Part shown: piece by piece, positions 15,952 to 25,899 of the stretch
Layout of the letters: every line of letters begins with the position of its first letter
How positions within the stretch are numbered: position 1 is the first letter of the stretch
Source: Streptomyces rishiriensis
GTDB lineage: Bacteria; Actinomycetota; Actinomycetes; Streptomycetales; Streptomycetaceae
Assembly: GCF_003112535.1 (NCBI RefSeq)
Contig: NZ_BEWA01000012.1
Span: 1 to 64,000, forward strand
DNA length: 64,000 bases
Reading direction: 5' to 3'
The notes under the pieces: generated by a model
Database searches by the model: none
The model's input: the letters and a program-made list of their open reading frames with translations, nothing else
What the model was told of the DNA's origin: nothing
Program-made: the position numbers and the translations under genes

Positions 15952-18471
15952 TCAGATCACCTGGTCCGGCGAGGGCGGTGTGCCGGTGCCCGCGGCGGGT
16001 CCGGCGGAGGTGCGGGAGCCGCCCGGGGAGGACGACATCGAGCTGCTCGCCGAGTTCGACGTGGCGCCGGTCGGCGTCCCGGTGGGTGTGCCGGTGTCCG
16101 ACGGGGACGGGCTCGCGGAGGCGGACGGGCTCGGGGAGGACGACGCCGACGGCGACGGCGAGGGCCTCGCGCTGTGGCTGGCCGACGAGGAAGGCCTGGG
16201 CGTGCCGGACGGCGAGCCGCTGTGTCCGGGGCCGGGCGAACCGCTCGCGTCCGGGGACGGGTCGGCCGACCCCGACGGCGTCGGGTCGTCCGAGGTGCCC
16301 ATCGTGCCGTCCGGACCGGGGTCGGTCGGCCTGCTGCTCGCCTCGCCCGTGTCGGAGGACGCTCCCCCGTCGCCGGGGGCGCCGGAGCCGTCGCCGCCGT
16401 CGTTCTGGCCGGCGTCGGCGGTCGGGCTGACGCCCACCCGGTCGGAGGGGTTGTGGGCGTCGTTGTCGGAGGTCGCGCCGAGCGTGACCACCGTGCCGAG
16501 CACGGCGACGAGCAGCGCGCCCGCCCCGGCCGCGACGAGGTTGCGCCGGGCCAGGCCCCGCAGACCGGCGCGGTGGTGCCGGGCCGGCGGGTGCGGCGGC
16601 TCGCGGCGGGCGACGAGGGTCTCCGCCTCCGGCGCGAAGGACGGGAGCGCCGCCTGGACGGGACGCGGCGGGGGCGCAGGCTCCTCCTGGCGGGCCTCGG
16701 GCGCCTCCTCCTCGGCCGTCGCCGTCAGCAGGCCGGGTACGTCGCCGCAGGCGTCGGCGACCAGCGCGAGGGCGCGGCGGCCGGCCACGGTGCCGCGCTT
16801 GTCGGCGATGACCCCGCGCAGGGCGAGGGAGGCCTCCAGCTCGGAGCGGGCGCGGTCGAGGTCGCCGGTGCACAGGGCGAGGACGCCCAGTTCGTGGTGG
16901 AAGTAGGCCCGGTCGGCGGACTCGCCGGCCATGCGGGCGGCTTCGGCGCCCTCGTACAGGGCGCTCTCCCAGGCGCGCCAGTGCAGGCCCGCGGCGAACG
17001 CGGGTGCGGCGGTGCGGGCGAGCTGGACCGCGGTGGCCTCCTCGCCCTCGTCGGGGCGGGTGGTGCCCGGGACGACGGCGGCGAGGGCGGCGAGCACGGC
17101 GTCGGCCTCGGCGCACACCCGCTCGGGAGTGACCGAGGGATGTCCGGCCCACCAGGCGTAGTGCTGGGCGGCGGTGTGGACGCGGGCCTCGACGTCGTCG
17201 GCGTATCCGGCGGCCTCCAGCTGGGTCTGGACTCCGGCGGCGAGGCGGTAGCGGGTGCCGACCGGGGTGACGAGTCCGCACGCGGCCAGTTCGCCGAGGG
17301 CCGCGTCGGCGTGGGTGTCGCCGACCAGGGCGGGCAGATGGGCCTGGTGCGGGACCTCGCCGCCGAGAGCGACGGCGAAGCGCAGCGCGGCGCGGGCGGA
17401 GGCGCTGAGGCGGGCGGCGAGCAGCGGCGCGGGCGCGGCGGCCTCGCCGAGCGAGGGCAGGGGTATCTCCTCCGCCTCGCCGGCCCCGGCGACGGCGTCC
17501 GCCGGGCCGGTGAACGGCCGGGCGTCCTCGAAGACGCCGAAGGCGTCCACGGCGTCGGCTTCGGCCCGCAGCCGGTCGCGCTGCGAGAGCAGGGCCCCGG
17601 CCTGGACGAACCGCAGCGGCAGCCCCTCGGACTCGAACCAGAGGTCGCCGGCCCAGTTGGCCTCCTCCTCGGTGAGGACCCGGCCGACGGCCTGCTCGAT
17701 GACCTCGACGCCGCCCGCGCGGTCGAGCCCGGTGAGGGCGACCTCCTCGACGGCGGACTCGGCGGACGGCGCCGGCGCGTCCGGGGCGGCGCCGAGCAGG
17801 AAGGCGCACTCGGGCGTCGCGTCGAGCAGTCCGTCGAGTTCCGCGCCGCCGAGGTCGATGTCGTCGACGACGACGACCGCGCCGACCTCGCGGACGAGGG
17901 CGCGCAGCTCGTCGTCCCCGGGACGGTGCCGGGGGGCGTCGTGGACGGCGTGGAAGAGGTCGTGCAGCAGGTCGGACGCGGTGCGGCCGAATCCGGAGAG
18001 GCGGACGACGCCGTCGGGGGCGAGGTCCTCGCAGTCCTCGGCGACGAGGTCGAGGAGGCTGGTGCGGCCGGAGCCGGGGGCGGCGGTGACGCGGACGGAA
18101 CGGCCGCGGGCGAGCAGCCGGACCAGTTGTTCGCGTTCGTCCTGGCGGCCCTGGAGCGGCCACGGGGGGCGGCCCGGGCCGGCGGGCGCGGGCGGGCGGG
18201 CGGCGCGCTCGGTCTCGGCGCGCTGCTCGGGCGTGCGCTTGGCGGCCCGCCCGGTCTCCTCCGCCCCGGGCGGCCGGCGTTCTATCTCGCTGCCGTCCAC
18301 CGGGTTGACGGTGAGCAGGTGTTCGCCGACGACGAGCCGCACCGTGCGGGCCTGGGCCGGCTGGTGCTGACCGAAGTCGGGTGTGAGGGGATCCCGGGAA
18401 GGACGCGGGCGCGGCGCTTTCCCGTCGCCGTCATGGCCGTGGTCCTCGGGTCCCCGCGGGTTCGGGTCCAT
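15952..18471 (-). CDS. Membrane-anchored ATPase-like protein with Ser/Pro-rich outer tail
   Basis: 839 aa. Order: disordered N-terminus (1-105), AAA/STAND-like NTPase region (about 106-330), helical regulatory region (to about 620), one membrane span (about 645-668, NLVAAGAGALLVAVLGTVVT), then ~170 residues rich in Ser, Pro, Thr and Gly predicted to lie outside the cell. The P-loop is degenerate: APGSGRTS (131-138) has Arg136 where Lys is expected. The Walker B-like VVVVDDIDL is intact. The span positions the NTPase inside. Function unknown; a sensory or scaffolding role is inference. Convergent with nucS. Confidence 0.75.
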   Translation of the reverse strand: MDPNPRGPEDHGHDGDGKAPRPRPSRDPLTPDFGQHQPAQARTVRLVVGEHLLTVNPVDGSEIERRPPGAEETGRAAKRTPEQRAETERAARPPAPAGPGRPPWPLQGRQDEREQLVRLLARGRSVRVTAAPGSGRTSLLDLVAEDCEDLAPDGVVRLSGFGRTASDLLHDLFHAVHDAPRHRPGDDELRALVREVGAVVVVDDIDLGGAELDGLLDATPECAFLLGAAPDAPAPSAESAVEEVALTGLDRAGGVEVIEQAVGRVLTEEEANWAGDLWFESEGLPLRFVQAGALLSQRDRLRAEADAVDAFGVFEDARPFTGPADAVAGAGEAEEIPLPSLGEAAAPAPLLAARLSASARAALRFAVALGGEVPHQAHLPALVGDTHADAALGELAACGLVTPVGTRYRLAAGVQTQLEAAGYADDVEARVHTAAQHYAWWAGHPSVTPERVCAEADAVLAALAAVVPGTTRPDEGEEATAVQLARTAAPAFAAGLHWRAWESALYEGAEAARMAGESADRAYFHHELGVLALCTGDLDRARSELEASLALRGVIADKRGTVAGRRALALVADACGDVPGLLTATAEEEAPEARQEEPAPPPRPVQAALPSFAPEAETLVARREPPHPPARHHRAGLRGLARRNLVAAGAGALLVAVLGTVVTLGATSDNDAHNPSDRVGVSPTADAGQNDGGDGSGAPGDGGASSDTGEASSRPTDPGPDGTMGTSDDPTPSGSADPSPDASGSPGPGHSGSPSGTPRPSSSASHSARPSPSPSASSSPSPSASASPSPSDTGTPTGTPTGATSNSASSSMSSSPGGSRTSAGPAAGTGTPPSPDQVI

Positions 18472-18704
18472 AGGTTCGAGCCCCCAAAAGCGTCGTGTGG
18501 CGGTAGCCCCTCCCGGCCTTGCTGCACACTGCGCTGTCGCTTCTGGTCCGGTGCCCGCTCGAGGCTGAGAGCGGCGGGCAGACGAACCGTAAACCTTCGC
18601 ACAGTATGTGCGACAGCCCGGGGTACCACGCCGCCCGAAGCATCACGGTCTCGTGAGGATTGCGCCTGTCACGCGTTTCCCGCGCAGGCCACGGCCCTCT
18701 TGGG

Positions 18705-19028
18705 TCACACCCGGGGCAGCGACTCCACGCCGATGCCGCCCTCGATCGCGAGGATGCGGTGCAGCCGGGTCGCCACCAGCAGGCGTTGCATCTGCGGCGG
18801 TACGCCACGCAGCACCAGCCGTCGGCCGCAGCGGCCGGCCCGCCGATGGACGCCCATGATGACGCCGAGTCCGGTGGCGTCCCAGGAATCCAGTTCGGAC
18901 AGGTCGAGCACGAGGTCGCCGACTCCGTCGTCGACGGCCGTGTGCAGGGCCGTACGGGCGTCCGCCGCGCTGCGGACGTCGAGACGGCCCCCGACGACCA
19001 GCTCGACGTGGTCGCCCCTGATGTGCAT
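18705..19028 (-). CDS. STAS-domain anti-sigma factor antagonist
   Basis: 107-aa single STAS domain of the SpoIIAA/BldG type. The phosphorylation-loop segment reads VLDLSELDSWDATGLGVIMG: D50 precedes A51-T52-G where SpoIIAA has D-S-S-G, so the usual phosphoserine position is Thr52. Such proteins release sigma factors by binding kinase/anti-sigma partners. No anti-sigma kinase or sigma gene lies next to it. It sits 233 bp downstream of the large ATPase gene's start on the same strand. Start MHIRGDHVELV at ATG 19028. Confidence 0.85.
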   Translation of the reverse strand: MHIRGDHVELVVGGRLDVRSAADARTALHTAVDDGVGDLVLDLSELDSWDATGLGVIMGVHRRAGRCGRRLVLRGVPPQMQRLLVATRLHRILAIEGGIGVESLPRV

Positions 19029-19491
19029 AGCGCTCCCCTAAGCGTGCGTCTCGTGCTCCGCGGTGTGATGTCCGGTCGTGCGTTGCATCCTCTGACTGCG
19101 TGAAGCGGCCGGAGGTTGCCGTCTGTGAGCGAACCGATACGGAATTCACCCGCAGGGGTGAGGCCTGTGGGGCCTGTGCGGTGTGCGCCTGTAGAAGCCC
19201 TGCCCGCTCACGCGTCCGATGTCACCGGCGTTCAGCCATCCGGCGCAGCCGTTCCGGTCGCCCGTCCGGTTGCCCGTCCCTGTACCTGTCCGTGTGCCTC
19301 TCGGCCGGAGATTAGCGGTCGCGGGGCGCTGTGTGACCGGTTAGTAACGCGTTTCACGTCTCAGGGCGTGAGACGCCGGTCACGTCGTCAATTCCTGTCC
19401 GATTCCCACCGATTGGCCCTGAAGTGACCCCGGGTCGCCGCAGTGACGCAGGGAACGGAACGCACCGGCGGGGACGGTCTAGATTGGCGGC
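19029..19491. other. Intergenic region between STAS gene and cobalamin adenosyltransferase
   Basis: A 463-bp divergent gap. No gene is supported; the frames at 19100-19427 lack coding character. It holds a 7-bp perfect inverted repeat CGTCTCA/TGAGACG (19357-19363 with 19369-19375, 5-nt loop), about 117 bp upstream of the adenosyltransferase start. The repeat could be an operator or weak structure. No cobalamin riboswitch could be recognised. Confidence 0.5.
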
Positions 19492-20064
19492 ATGGTCAAT
19501 CTGACGCGCATCTACACCAGGACCGGCGACCAGGGCACCACCGCTCTCGGCGACATGAGCCGGGTCGCCAAGACCGACCTGCGCATCGCCGCGTACGCGG
19601 ACGCCAACGAGGCGAACGCGGTGATCGGCACGGCGCTCGCGCTGGGCGGGCTCGACGAGGAGCTCGTCGCGGTCCTCACCCGCGTCCAGAACGACCTGTT
19701 CGACGTGGGCGCGGACCTGTCGACGCCGGTGGTCGAGCACCCCGAGTTCCCGCCGCTGCGGGTGGAGCAGTTCTACGTCGACCGGCTGGAGGCGGACTGC
19801 GACCGCTTCAACGAGCGGCTGGAGAAGCTGCGGTCGTTCATCCTGCCCGGCGGGTCCCCGGGGGCGGCCCTGCTGCACCAGGCCTGCACGGTCGTCCGGC
19901 GGGCCGAACGCTCCACCTGGGCGGCGCTGGAGGTGCACGGCGAGGTGATGAACCCGCTGACCGCGACCTACCTCAACCGGCTCTCGGACCTCCTCTTCAT
20001 CCTGGCCCGCACGGCCAACAAGGCCACGGGCGACGTGCTGTGGGTGCCGGGCGGCGAACGCTGA
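19492..20064 (+). CDS. Corrinoid adenosyltransferase, PduO type
   Basis: 190 aa. PduO/MMAB-family enzyme that transfers adenosyl from ATP to cob(I)alamin, giving coenzyme B12. Diagnostic segments are IYTRTGDQGTT at the N-terminus (ATP binding), LRIAAYADANEANAVIG, SFILPGGSPGAALLHQACTVVRRAER and YLNRLSDLLFILAR. The length matches stand-alone PduO enzymes. ATG at 19492. Metabolically linked to meaB and mce at the other end of the window, as adenosylcobalamin is the methylmalonyl-CoA mutase cofactor. Confidence 0.93.
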   Translation: MVNLTRIYTRTGDQGTTALGDMSRVAKTDLRIAAYADANEANAVIGTALALGGLDEELVAVLTRVQNDLFDVGADLSTPVVEHPEFPPLRVEQFYVDRLEADCDRFNERLEKLRSFILPGGSPGAALLHQACTVVRRAERSTWAALEVHGEVMNPLTATYLNRLSDLLFILARTANKATGDVLWVPGGER

Positions 20065-20113
20065 CGGGACGCGCCCCCGGCGGGGCGGACGAGCGGGGCG
20101 GACGAGCGGGGCG

Positions 20114-20683
20114 CTAGTCCAGTTTGGCCGGTTTCCGCTCCGGTTCGCCCTTCGGCCGCTTCTTCGGGAAGAGGGTGTAGCTCACGGCGATGACGAGGTT
20201 CACGCCGACGACGAACAGCATCCGCCACTGCCACGCCCGCAGCGAGTCGGTCCGGCCGTCGCCGCCCACGTACCAGACGGCCGCCTGGAGCAGGGCGGCG
20301 GCGGTCAGCGCGCCGAGGATCCAGCGGGCGGCGACCTTCCACTCGTGGACGGCGCGGGCCGCGCCGTACCTCGGCGGGCGCACGGGCGGCGGGCCGCCGG
20401 CGAAGCGATGGGCGACCCGGGCGTCGGCCCACCTGATCGTGGAGCGGCCGAGTCCCACGGTGAAGCCGATGTAGACGGCGGCGAGGCCGTGCCGCCAGTC
20501 CGGCTCGGCGCCGTTCTTGAGGTCGACCGCGGTCACGGCGAACAGCACGACCTCCAGCAGCGGCTCGCACAGCAGCAGGGCCAGACCCGCCCTCGGCATG
20601 CGGAACACGTACCGGAAGGCCAGTCCGGCGGCCAGCAGCACCCAGAAAGCCACCTCGCAGGCGACGATCAGCGCGACGATCAC
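20114..20683 (-). CDS. Integral membrane protein of unknown function
   Basis: 189 aa with four to five predicted membrane spans (IVALIVACEVAFWVLLAAGL, AGLALLLCEPLLEVVLF, ILGALTAAALLQAAVWYV, MLFVVGVNLVIAVSYTLF) and a Lys/Pro-rich cytoplasmic tail (KKRPKGEPERKPAKLD). The GTG at 20683 has GAGGAG 6 nt upstream. Divergent from the histidine kinase gene; convergent with the adenosyltransferase gene. No family recognised. Confidence 0.75.
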   Translation of the reverse strand: MIVALIVACEVAFWVLLAAGLAFRYVFRMPRAGLALLLCEPLLEVVLFAVTAVDLKNGAEPDWRHGLAAVYIGFTVGLGRSTIRWADARVAHRFAGGPPPVRPPRYGAARAVHEWKVAARWILGALTAAALLQAAVWYVGGDGRTDSLRAWQWRMLFVVGVNLVIAVSYTLFPKKRPKGEPERKPAKLD

Positions 20684-20826
20684 GGTTCGCTCCTCTCGGT
20701 CGTCTCCCAGGCTCCCGCCGCTCCGGCTCGCCTTCGTCGTCGCCGATGACGAACCGGCGGTACATCGAAAGATGCAGTTCGGGACCGTCCCCGGGGAGCA
20801 GGCGCCACACGCGGGGGGCGTGTTGG

Positions 20827-22011
20827 ATGGAGGGCATGCCCGTACGACGACCGCCCCGTCCGCACCGTTTCGACGTCTGCGTCGCGGCCGGCGGACTGCT
20901 CGGCGGACTGCTCCTGGTGGCCATGGGACTGAGCACCCGGCGCTCCGACGACCCGATCACCGTCTTCGACGGTCCCTGGCCGGTGCTGCTGCCGCTCATC
21001 GTGATGGCCGGCTGCGAACTGGTGCGCCGGGCGGCCCCGCGCACGGCGGTGATCGTCGCCGGCGTCACCGTCACCGCGGACCTCGCGACCCAGGGCAACC
21101 TGTCCACCGTGCTGATGTTCACCGACGTCATATACGCGGCCGTCCTGTACGGCCCGCTCGCCTCCGCCCGCCGCATCCAGTGGATCACCGGACTGCTCAC
21201 GGTGGCGGGGACGCTGGTGCCGTTCGCGGTGTGGCGGGTGCCGGAGGCGCTGCTGATCGGCGTGCTCGTGGGCATCGTCGCGTACGGGCCGGCCGCCACC
21301 GGCTGGATCGTGCGCGATCACCGTGACGCCGCCGAGGCCGCACGGCTGCGGGCCGAGCAGACCGCGCTGCTCGCCGAGGCGGACCGCGCCCAGGCGGTCA
21401 CGGCCGAGCGGGCGCGGATGGCGCGGGAGTTGCACGACATGGTCGCCAACCACCTCTCCGCGATCGCCATCCACTCGACGGCGGCCCTCTCGCTCGACGA
21501 TCCGGACACCTCCCGGCAGGCCCTGACCGTGATCCGCGAGAACAGCGTCGCGGGGCTGACGGAGATGCGGCGGCTGATCGGAATCCTGCGCGACGGCAGC
21601 GGGGACCGCGAGCCGGCCGCCGCTCCCACCCTCGACGGTCTGCGGGCCCTGGTCGACGGCGCCCGCGCCAACGGACTCGACGTCAGCCTCGACGCCGACC
21701 ACGGCACGGTCCCCACTCCCGTCGAGTTCGCCGCCTACCGCATCGTCCAGGAGTCGCTGACCAACGCCCTCAAGCACGCGTGCCCCGGCCGGGTCACCGT
21801 CCACCTCGTCCAGCGCGACGGCGCCCTCGACCTGCGGGTGCGCAGTCCGTACGGTCACCGGGGCGGCCCCCGCGCCCCGGGCTCGGGCGCCGGGCTCGTC
21901 GGGATGCGGGAGCGGGCGGCGCTGCTCGGCGGCACGTTCGCCGCAGGGCCGGAGGGCTCGCGCTGGACCGTGCACGCCGTTCTGCCCCTCGCCGAAGGAG
22001 AGTCCGCATGA
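20827..22011 (+). CDS. NarL-family sensor histidine kinase
   Basis: About 394 aa. The N-terminal half has 4-6 membrane helices. The HisKA_3 dimerisation segment RARMARELHDMVANHLSAIA carries the phospho-acceptor His (about residue 203), and a C-terminal HATPase_c domain has the N-box ESLTNALKHA and G-box GAGLVGMRERAALLGG. The signal is unknown. The start is uncertain between ATG 20827 (MEGMPVRRPP) and ATG 20836; the frame is open to 20746. The stop overlaps the response-regulator start by ATGA, so the two are translationally coupled. Confidence 0.9.
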   Translation: MEGMPVRRPPRPHRFDVCVAAGGLLGGLLLVAMGLSTRRSDDPITVFDGPWPVLLPLIVMAGCELVRRAAPRTAVIVAGVTVTADLATQGNLSTVLMFTDVIYAAVLYGPLASARRIQWITGLLTVAGTLVPFAVWRVPEALLIGVLVGIVAYGPAATGWIVRDHRDAAEAARLRAEQTALLAEADRAQAVTAERARMARELHDMVANHLSAIAIHSTAALSLDDPDTSRQALTVIRENSVAGLTEMRRLIGILRDGSGDREPAAAPTLDGLRALVDGARANGLDVSLDADHGTVPTPVEFAAYRIVQESLTNALKHACPGRVTVHLVQRDGALDLRVRSPYGHRGGPRAPGSGAGLVGMRERAALLGGTFAAGPEGSRWTVHAVLPLAEGESA

Positions 22012-22673
22012 GCTCGGCCATCCGTGTCCTGGTCGCCGAGGACCAGTCCGCCGTCCGCGCGGGACTCGTCCTCATCCTGCGCAGCGCGCCCGACATCGAG
22101 GTGGTCGGCGAGGCGGCGGACGGCGAGCAGGCGGTGGCGCTGGCCCGGGAGCTGCGTCCCGACCTGGTGCTGATGGACGTTCAGATGCCCCGGCTGGACG
22201 GGGTGTCGGCGACCCGGAAGGTGGTCGAGGAGGGCCTCGCCGACGTGCTGGTGCTGACCACCTTCGACCTCGACGAGTACGTGTTCGGTGCGCTGCGGGC
22301 GGGCGCGGCCGGTTTCCTGCTGAAGAACACGGAAGCGAGGGATCTGCTGGCCGCGGTCCGGACGGTGGCGGGCGGGGAGGGGCTGATCGCCCCGGCCGTG
22401 ACCCGGCGTCTGATCGCCGAGTTCGCCGCGCGGCCGGTCCCCCCGCCCGCCGCCGATCCCGCCGTGCTGGAATCGCTGACCCGGCGGGAGCGCCAGGTGC
22501 TGGCCTGTCTGGGCCGCGGGCTGTCCAACGCGGGGATCGCCGAACGCCTGGACATGGCGGAGGCGACGGTGAAGACCCATGTGAGCCGGCTGCTGGCGAA
22601 GCTGGAGCTGCGCAGCCGGGTCCAGGCCGCCGTGCTGGCACAGGAGTTGGGGATCAGGACCGGGCCCGAGTGA
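22008..22673 (+). CDS. NarL/LuxR-type response regulator
   Basis: 221 aa. Receiver domain with acidic pair E11/D12, phospho-acceptor D57 (LVLMDVQMP) and K106 (GFLLKNTE). A LuxR-type HTH follows (about 148-212, LTRRERQVLACLGRGLSNAGIAERLDMAEATVKTHVSRLL). Cognate partner of the overlapping kinase. The chitinase gene lies 195 bp downstream on the same strand. In Streptomyces some chitinases are controlled by adjacent two-component systems, so regulation of the chitinase is plausible but inferred. Confidence 0.93.
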   Translation: MSSAIRVLVAEDQSAVRAGLVLILRSAPDIEVVGEAADGEQAVALARELRPDLVLMDVQMPRLDGVSATRKVVEEGLADVLVLTTFDLDEYVFGALRAGAAGFLLKNTEARDLLAAVRTVAGGEGLIAPAVTRRLIAEFAARPVPPPAADPAVLESLTRRERQVLACLGRGLSNAGIAERLDMAEATVKTHVSRLLAKLELRSRVQAAVLAQELGIRTGPE

Positions 22674-22764
22674 CATCCGGAGACCGTCCGTGAACCACCG
22701 GGAGATCGCCCCGAAGCCGTTCGGGGGCAACCCGGAAGGCGGTCCGAGGTTTATCCTCGCGCAC

Positions 22765-22806
22765 TGGTCCAGACCTATTGACCTGTGGTCCAGACCTTTC
22801 TATTCT
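22765..22806 (+). promoter_or_regulatory. Chitinase promoter with flanking 12-bp direct repeats
   Basis: Two exact copies of TGGTCCAGACCT (22765-22776 and 22786-22797) bracket a -35 element TTGACC (22778-22783). The -10 element TATTCT (22801-22806) follows after a 17-bp spacer. This layout matches the direct-repeat operators described for Streptomyces chitinase promoters, where repeats overlapping the polymerase site mediate chitin induction and glucose repression. Confidence 0.85.
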
Positions 22807-22867
22807 CGCGGCACCGTGGGTGCGAAGGCTCAGTCGCACCCCCCAACTCCCCCCGAGGAGGCGCAGG

Positions 22868-24695
<1,828 letters not shown>

Positions 24696-24700
<5 letters not shown>

Positions 24701-24723
24701 GCCGGTGCGCATGAGCCGGTGCG
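24696..24723. repeat. 14-bp tandem duplication at the chitinase stop codon
   Basis: Two exact copies of CATGAGCCGGTGCG; the first contains the chitinase stop codon TGA. Degenerate CATGACCGAG copies follow to about 24747. Confidence 0.75.
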
Positions 24724-24764
24724 CATGACCGAGCACACATGACCGAGTGACCGCGCGACCTTCG

Positions 24765-24794
24765 CCCTCTCCCGGAACCGATTCCGGGGGAGGG
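24765..24794. terminator. Terminator between chitinase and DUF2550 gene
   Basis: A 13-bp stem (24765-24777 with 24782-24794, one G-U pair) and a 4-nt loop between convergent genes; likely bidirectional. It ends 10 bp before the DUF2550 gene stop. Confidence 0.8.
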
Positions 24795-24803
24795 TGAACG
24801 CGG

Positions 24804-25256
24804 TTACGCCACATTCACCCGCTGGCCGGGCGGGGCCGCCTCCAGCCAGGCGAGGAAACCGGTCAACGCGTCCTCGCTCATGGCGAGTTCGAGGCGGGTG
24901 CCGCCGTGCTGGCAGACGAGGATCACCGCGTCGGACAGCAGCGCCAGCTCCTCCTCGCCGTCGGGAAGCCGCCGGCCGGCCACCTCGATCGTGCCGCGCT
25001 CCAGGACACGGCGCGGACGGTAGGCGTAGGAGAAGACCCGGTACCACTCGATGCGGTCGCCGTTGTAGCGGGCGACGCCGTAGCTCCAGCCCTTTCCGCT
25101 CGTGTCCGGTTCCTCGGGGACGTCCCAGCGCAGCGAACAGTCGAAGGTGCCGCCGGAGCGCTGGATGAGTCTGCGGCGCAGACCGAAGACGAACAGCCCC
25201 AGCACCACCAGGGCCACGACGATTCCGCACACAGTCAGAGCGAGGACCATCGACAC
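24804..25256 (-). CDS. DUF2550 membrane protein downstream of ATP synthase operon
   Basis: 150 aa with one N-terminal membrane anchor (VLALTVCGIVVALVVLGLFVFGLRRR) and a soluble domain that I recognise as the actinobacterial DUF2550 family (GTFDCSLRW...GVARYNGDRIEWYRVFS). This gene habitually follows atpC in actinobacteria; its function is unknown. The GTG at 25256 or the ATG at 25250 could start it. GAGGAGG is 3 or 9 nt away respectively. A strong hairpin separates it from atpC. Confidence 0.88.
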   Translation of the reverse strand: MSMVLALTVCGIVVALVVLGLFVFGLRRRLIQRSGGTFDCSLRWDVPEEPDTSGKGWSYGVARYNGDRIEWYRVFSYAYRPRRVLERGTIEVAGRRLPDGEEELALLSDAVILVCQHGGTRLELAMSEDALTGFLAWLEAAPPGQRVNVA

Positions 25257-25318
25257 CGACCTCCTCGTCTCCTAGGTACCGAAATAGGTAACGGAACGGA
25301 AAAAACATCCATATCTGC

Positions 25319-25366
25319 CTCAGCCGCGGTCGGCGCCGGATTGCTCCGGAACCGACCGCGGCTGAG
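25319..25366 (-). terminator. Terminator at the end of the atp operon
   Basis: A 15-bp perfect stem (25319-25333 with 25352-25366) with an 18-nt loop, 26 bp beyond the atpC stop on the minus strand. Ends the ATP synthase transcript ahead of the DUF2550 gene. Confidence 0.8.
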
Positions 25367-25391
25367 TGACGTCATGCGGCTGTGCCCTGGG

Positions 25392-25766
25392 TCAGCGCGA
25401 GGCCGCCGCACGCAGTCGTACGTCCGCGCGACGCTCGGCGGCGGCGTCGCCCTCCGCCTTCGCGCGCTCCAGCTCCCGCTCCACGCGCTGGACGTCGATC
25501 TCGTCCGACAGCTCGGCGATCTCGGCCAGCAGCGACAGCTTGTTGTCCGCGAACGAGATGAAACCGCCGTGCACCGCGGCGACGACCGTTCCACCATCAC
25601 TCGTACGGATGGTCACCGGGCCCGACTCCAGCACACCGAGCAGCGGCTGGTGACCGGGCATGACGCCGATGTCGCCGGACGTGGTGCGCGCGACGACCAG
25701 GGTGGCCTCGCCGGACCAGACCTCTCGGTCGGCCGCGACCAGCGCGACGTGCAGCTCAGCAGCCAA
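25392..25766 (-). CDS. atpC: ATP synthase epsilon subunit
   Basis: 124-aa F1 epsilon chain: an N-terminal beta-sandwich (MAAELHVALVAADREVWSGEA, GDIGVMPGHQPLLGVLESG) and a C-terminal two-helix arm (ERELERAKAEGDAAAERRADVRL) that in this family inhibits ATP hydrolysis. A TTG start at 25766 is chosen: GAGGAG lies about 5 nt upstream and it gives the conserved N-terminus and length. The ORF could extend to 25787. Last gene of the operon, 133 bp after atpD. Confidence 0.93.
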   Translation of the reverse strand: MAAELHVALVAADREVWSGEATLVVARTTSGDIGVMPGHQPLLGVLESGPVTIRTSDGGTVVAAVHGGFISFADNKLSLLAEIAELSDEIDVQRVERELERAKAEGDAAAERRADVRLRAAASR

Positions 25767-25899
25767 GGTGGCTCCTCGGGTCACCACCCGGCGGATTCTG
25801 CCGGGTGTTGGTTACAAGTCTAAGGGGCGTGAGTGAGGGGGCGGGACGCGCCCGCCCCCTCAGACGTGAGCCGTGGGGCTCACTGCGAACTCAGGGAGT

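Noticed and set aside
15116..19041. Very long overlapping frames on both strands across nucS and the ATPase gene
   Set aside because: High GC removes stop codons; the translations are Arg/Pro/Gly-rich low complexity, while the true genes in the region have recognisable domains.
19029..19491. Possible cobalamin riboswitch upstream of the adenosyltransferase
   Set aside because: No recognisable B12-box sequence or pairing; only a short inverted repeat was seen.
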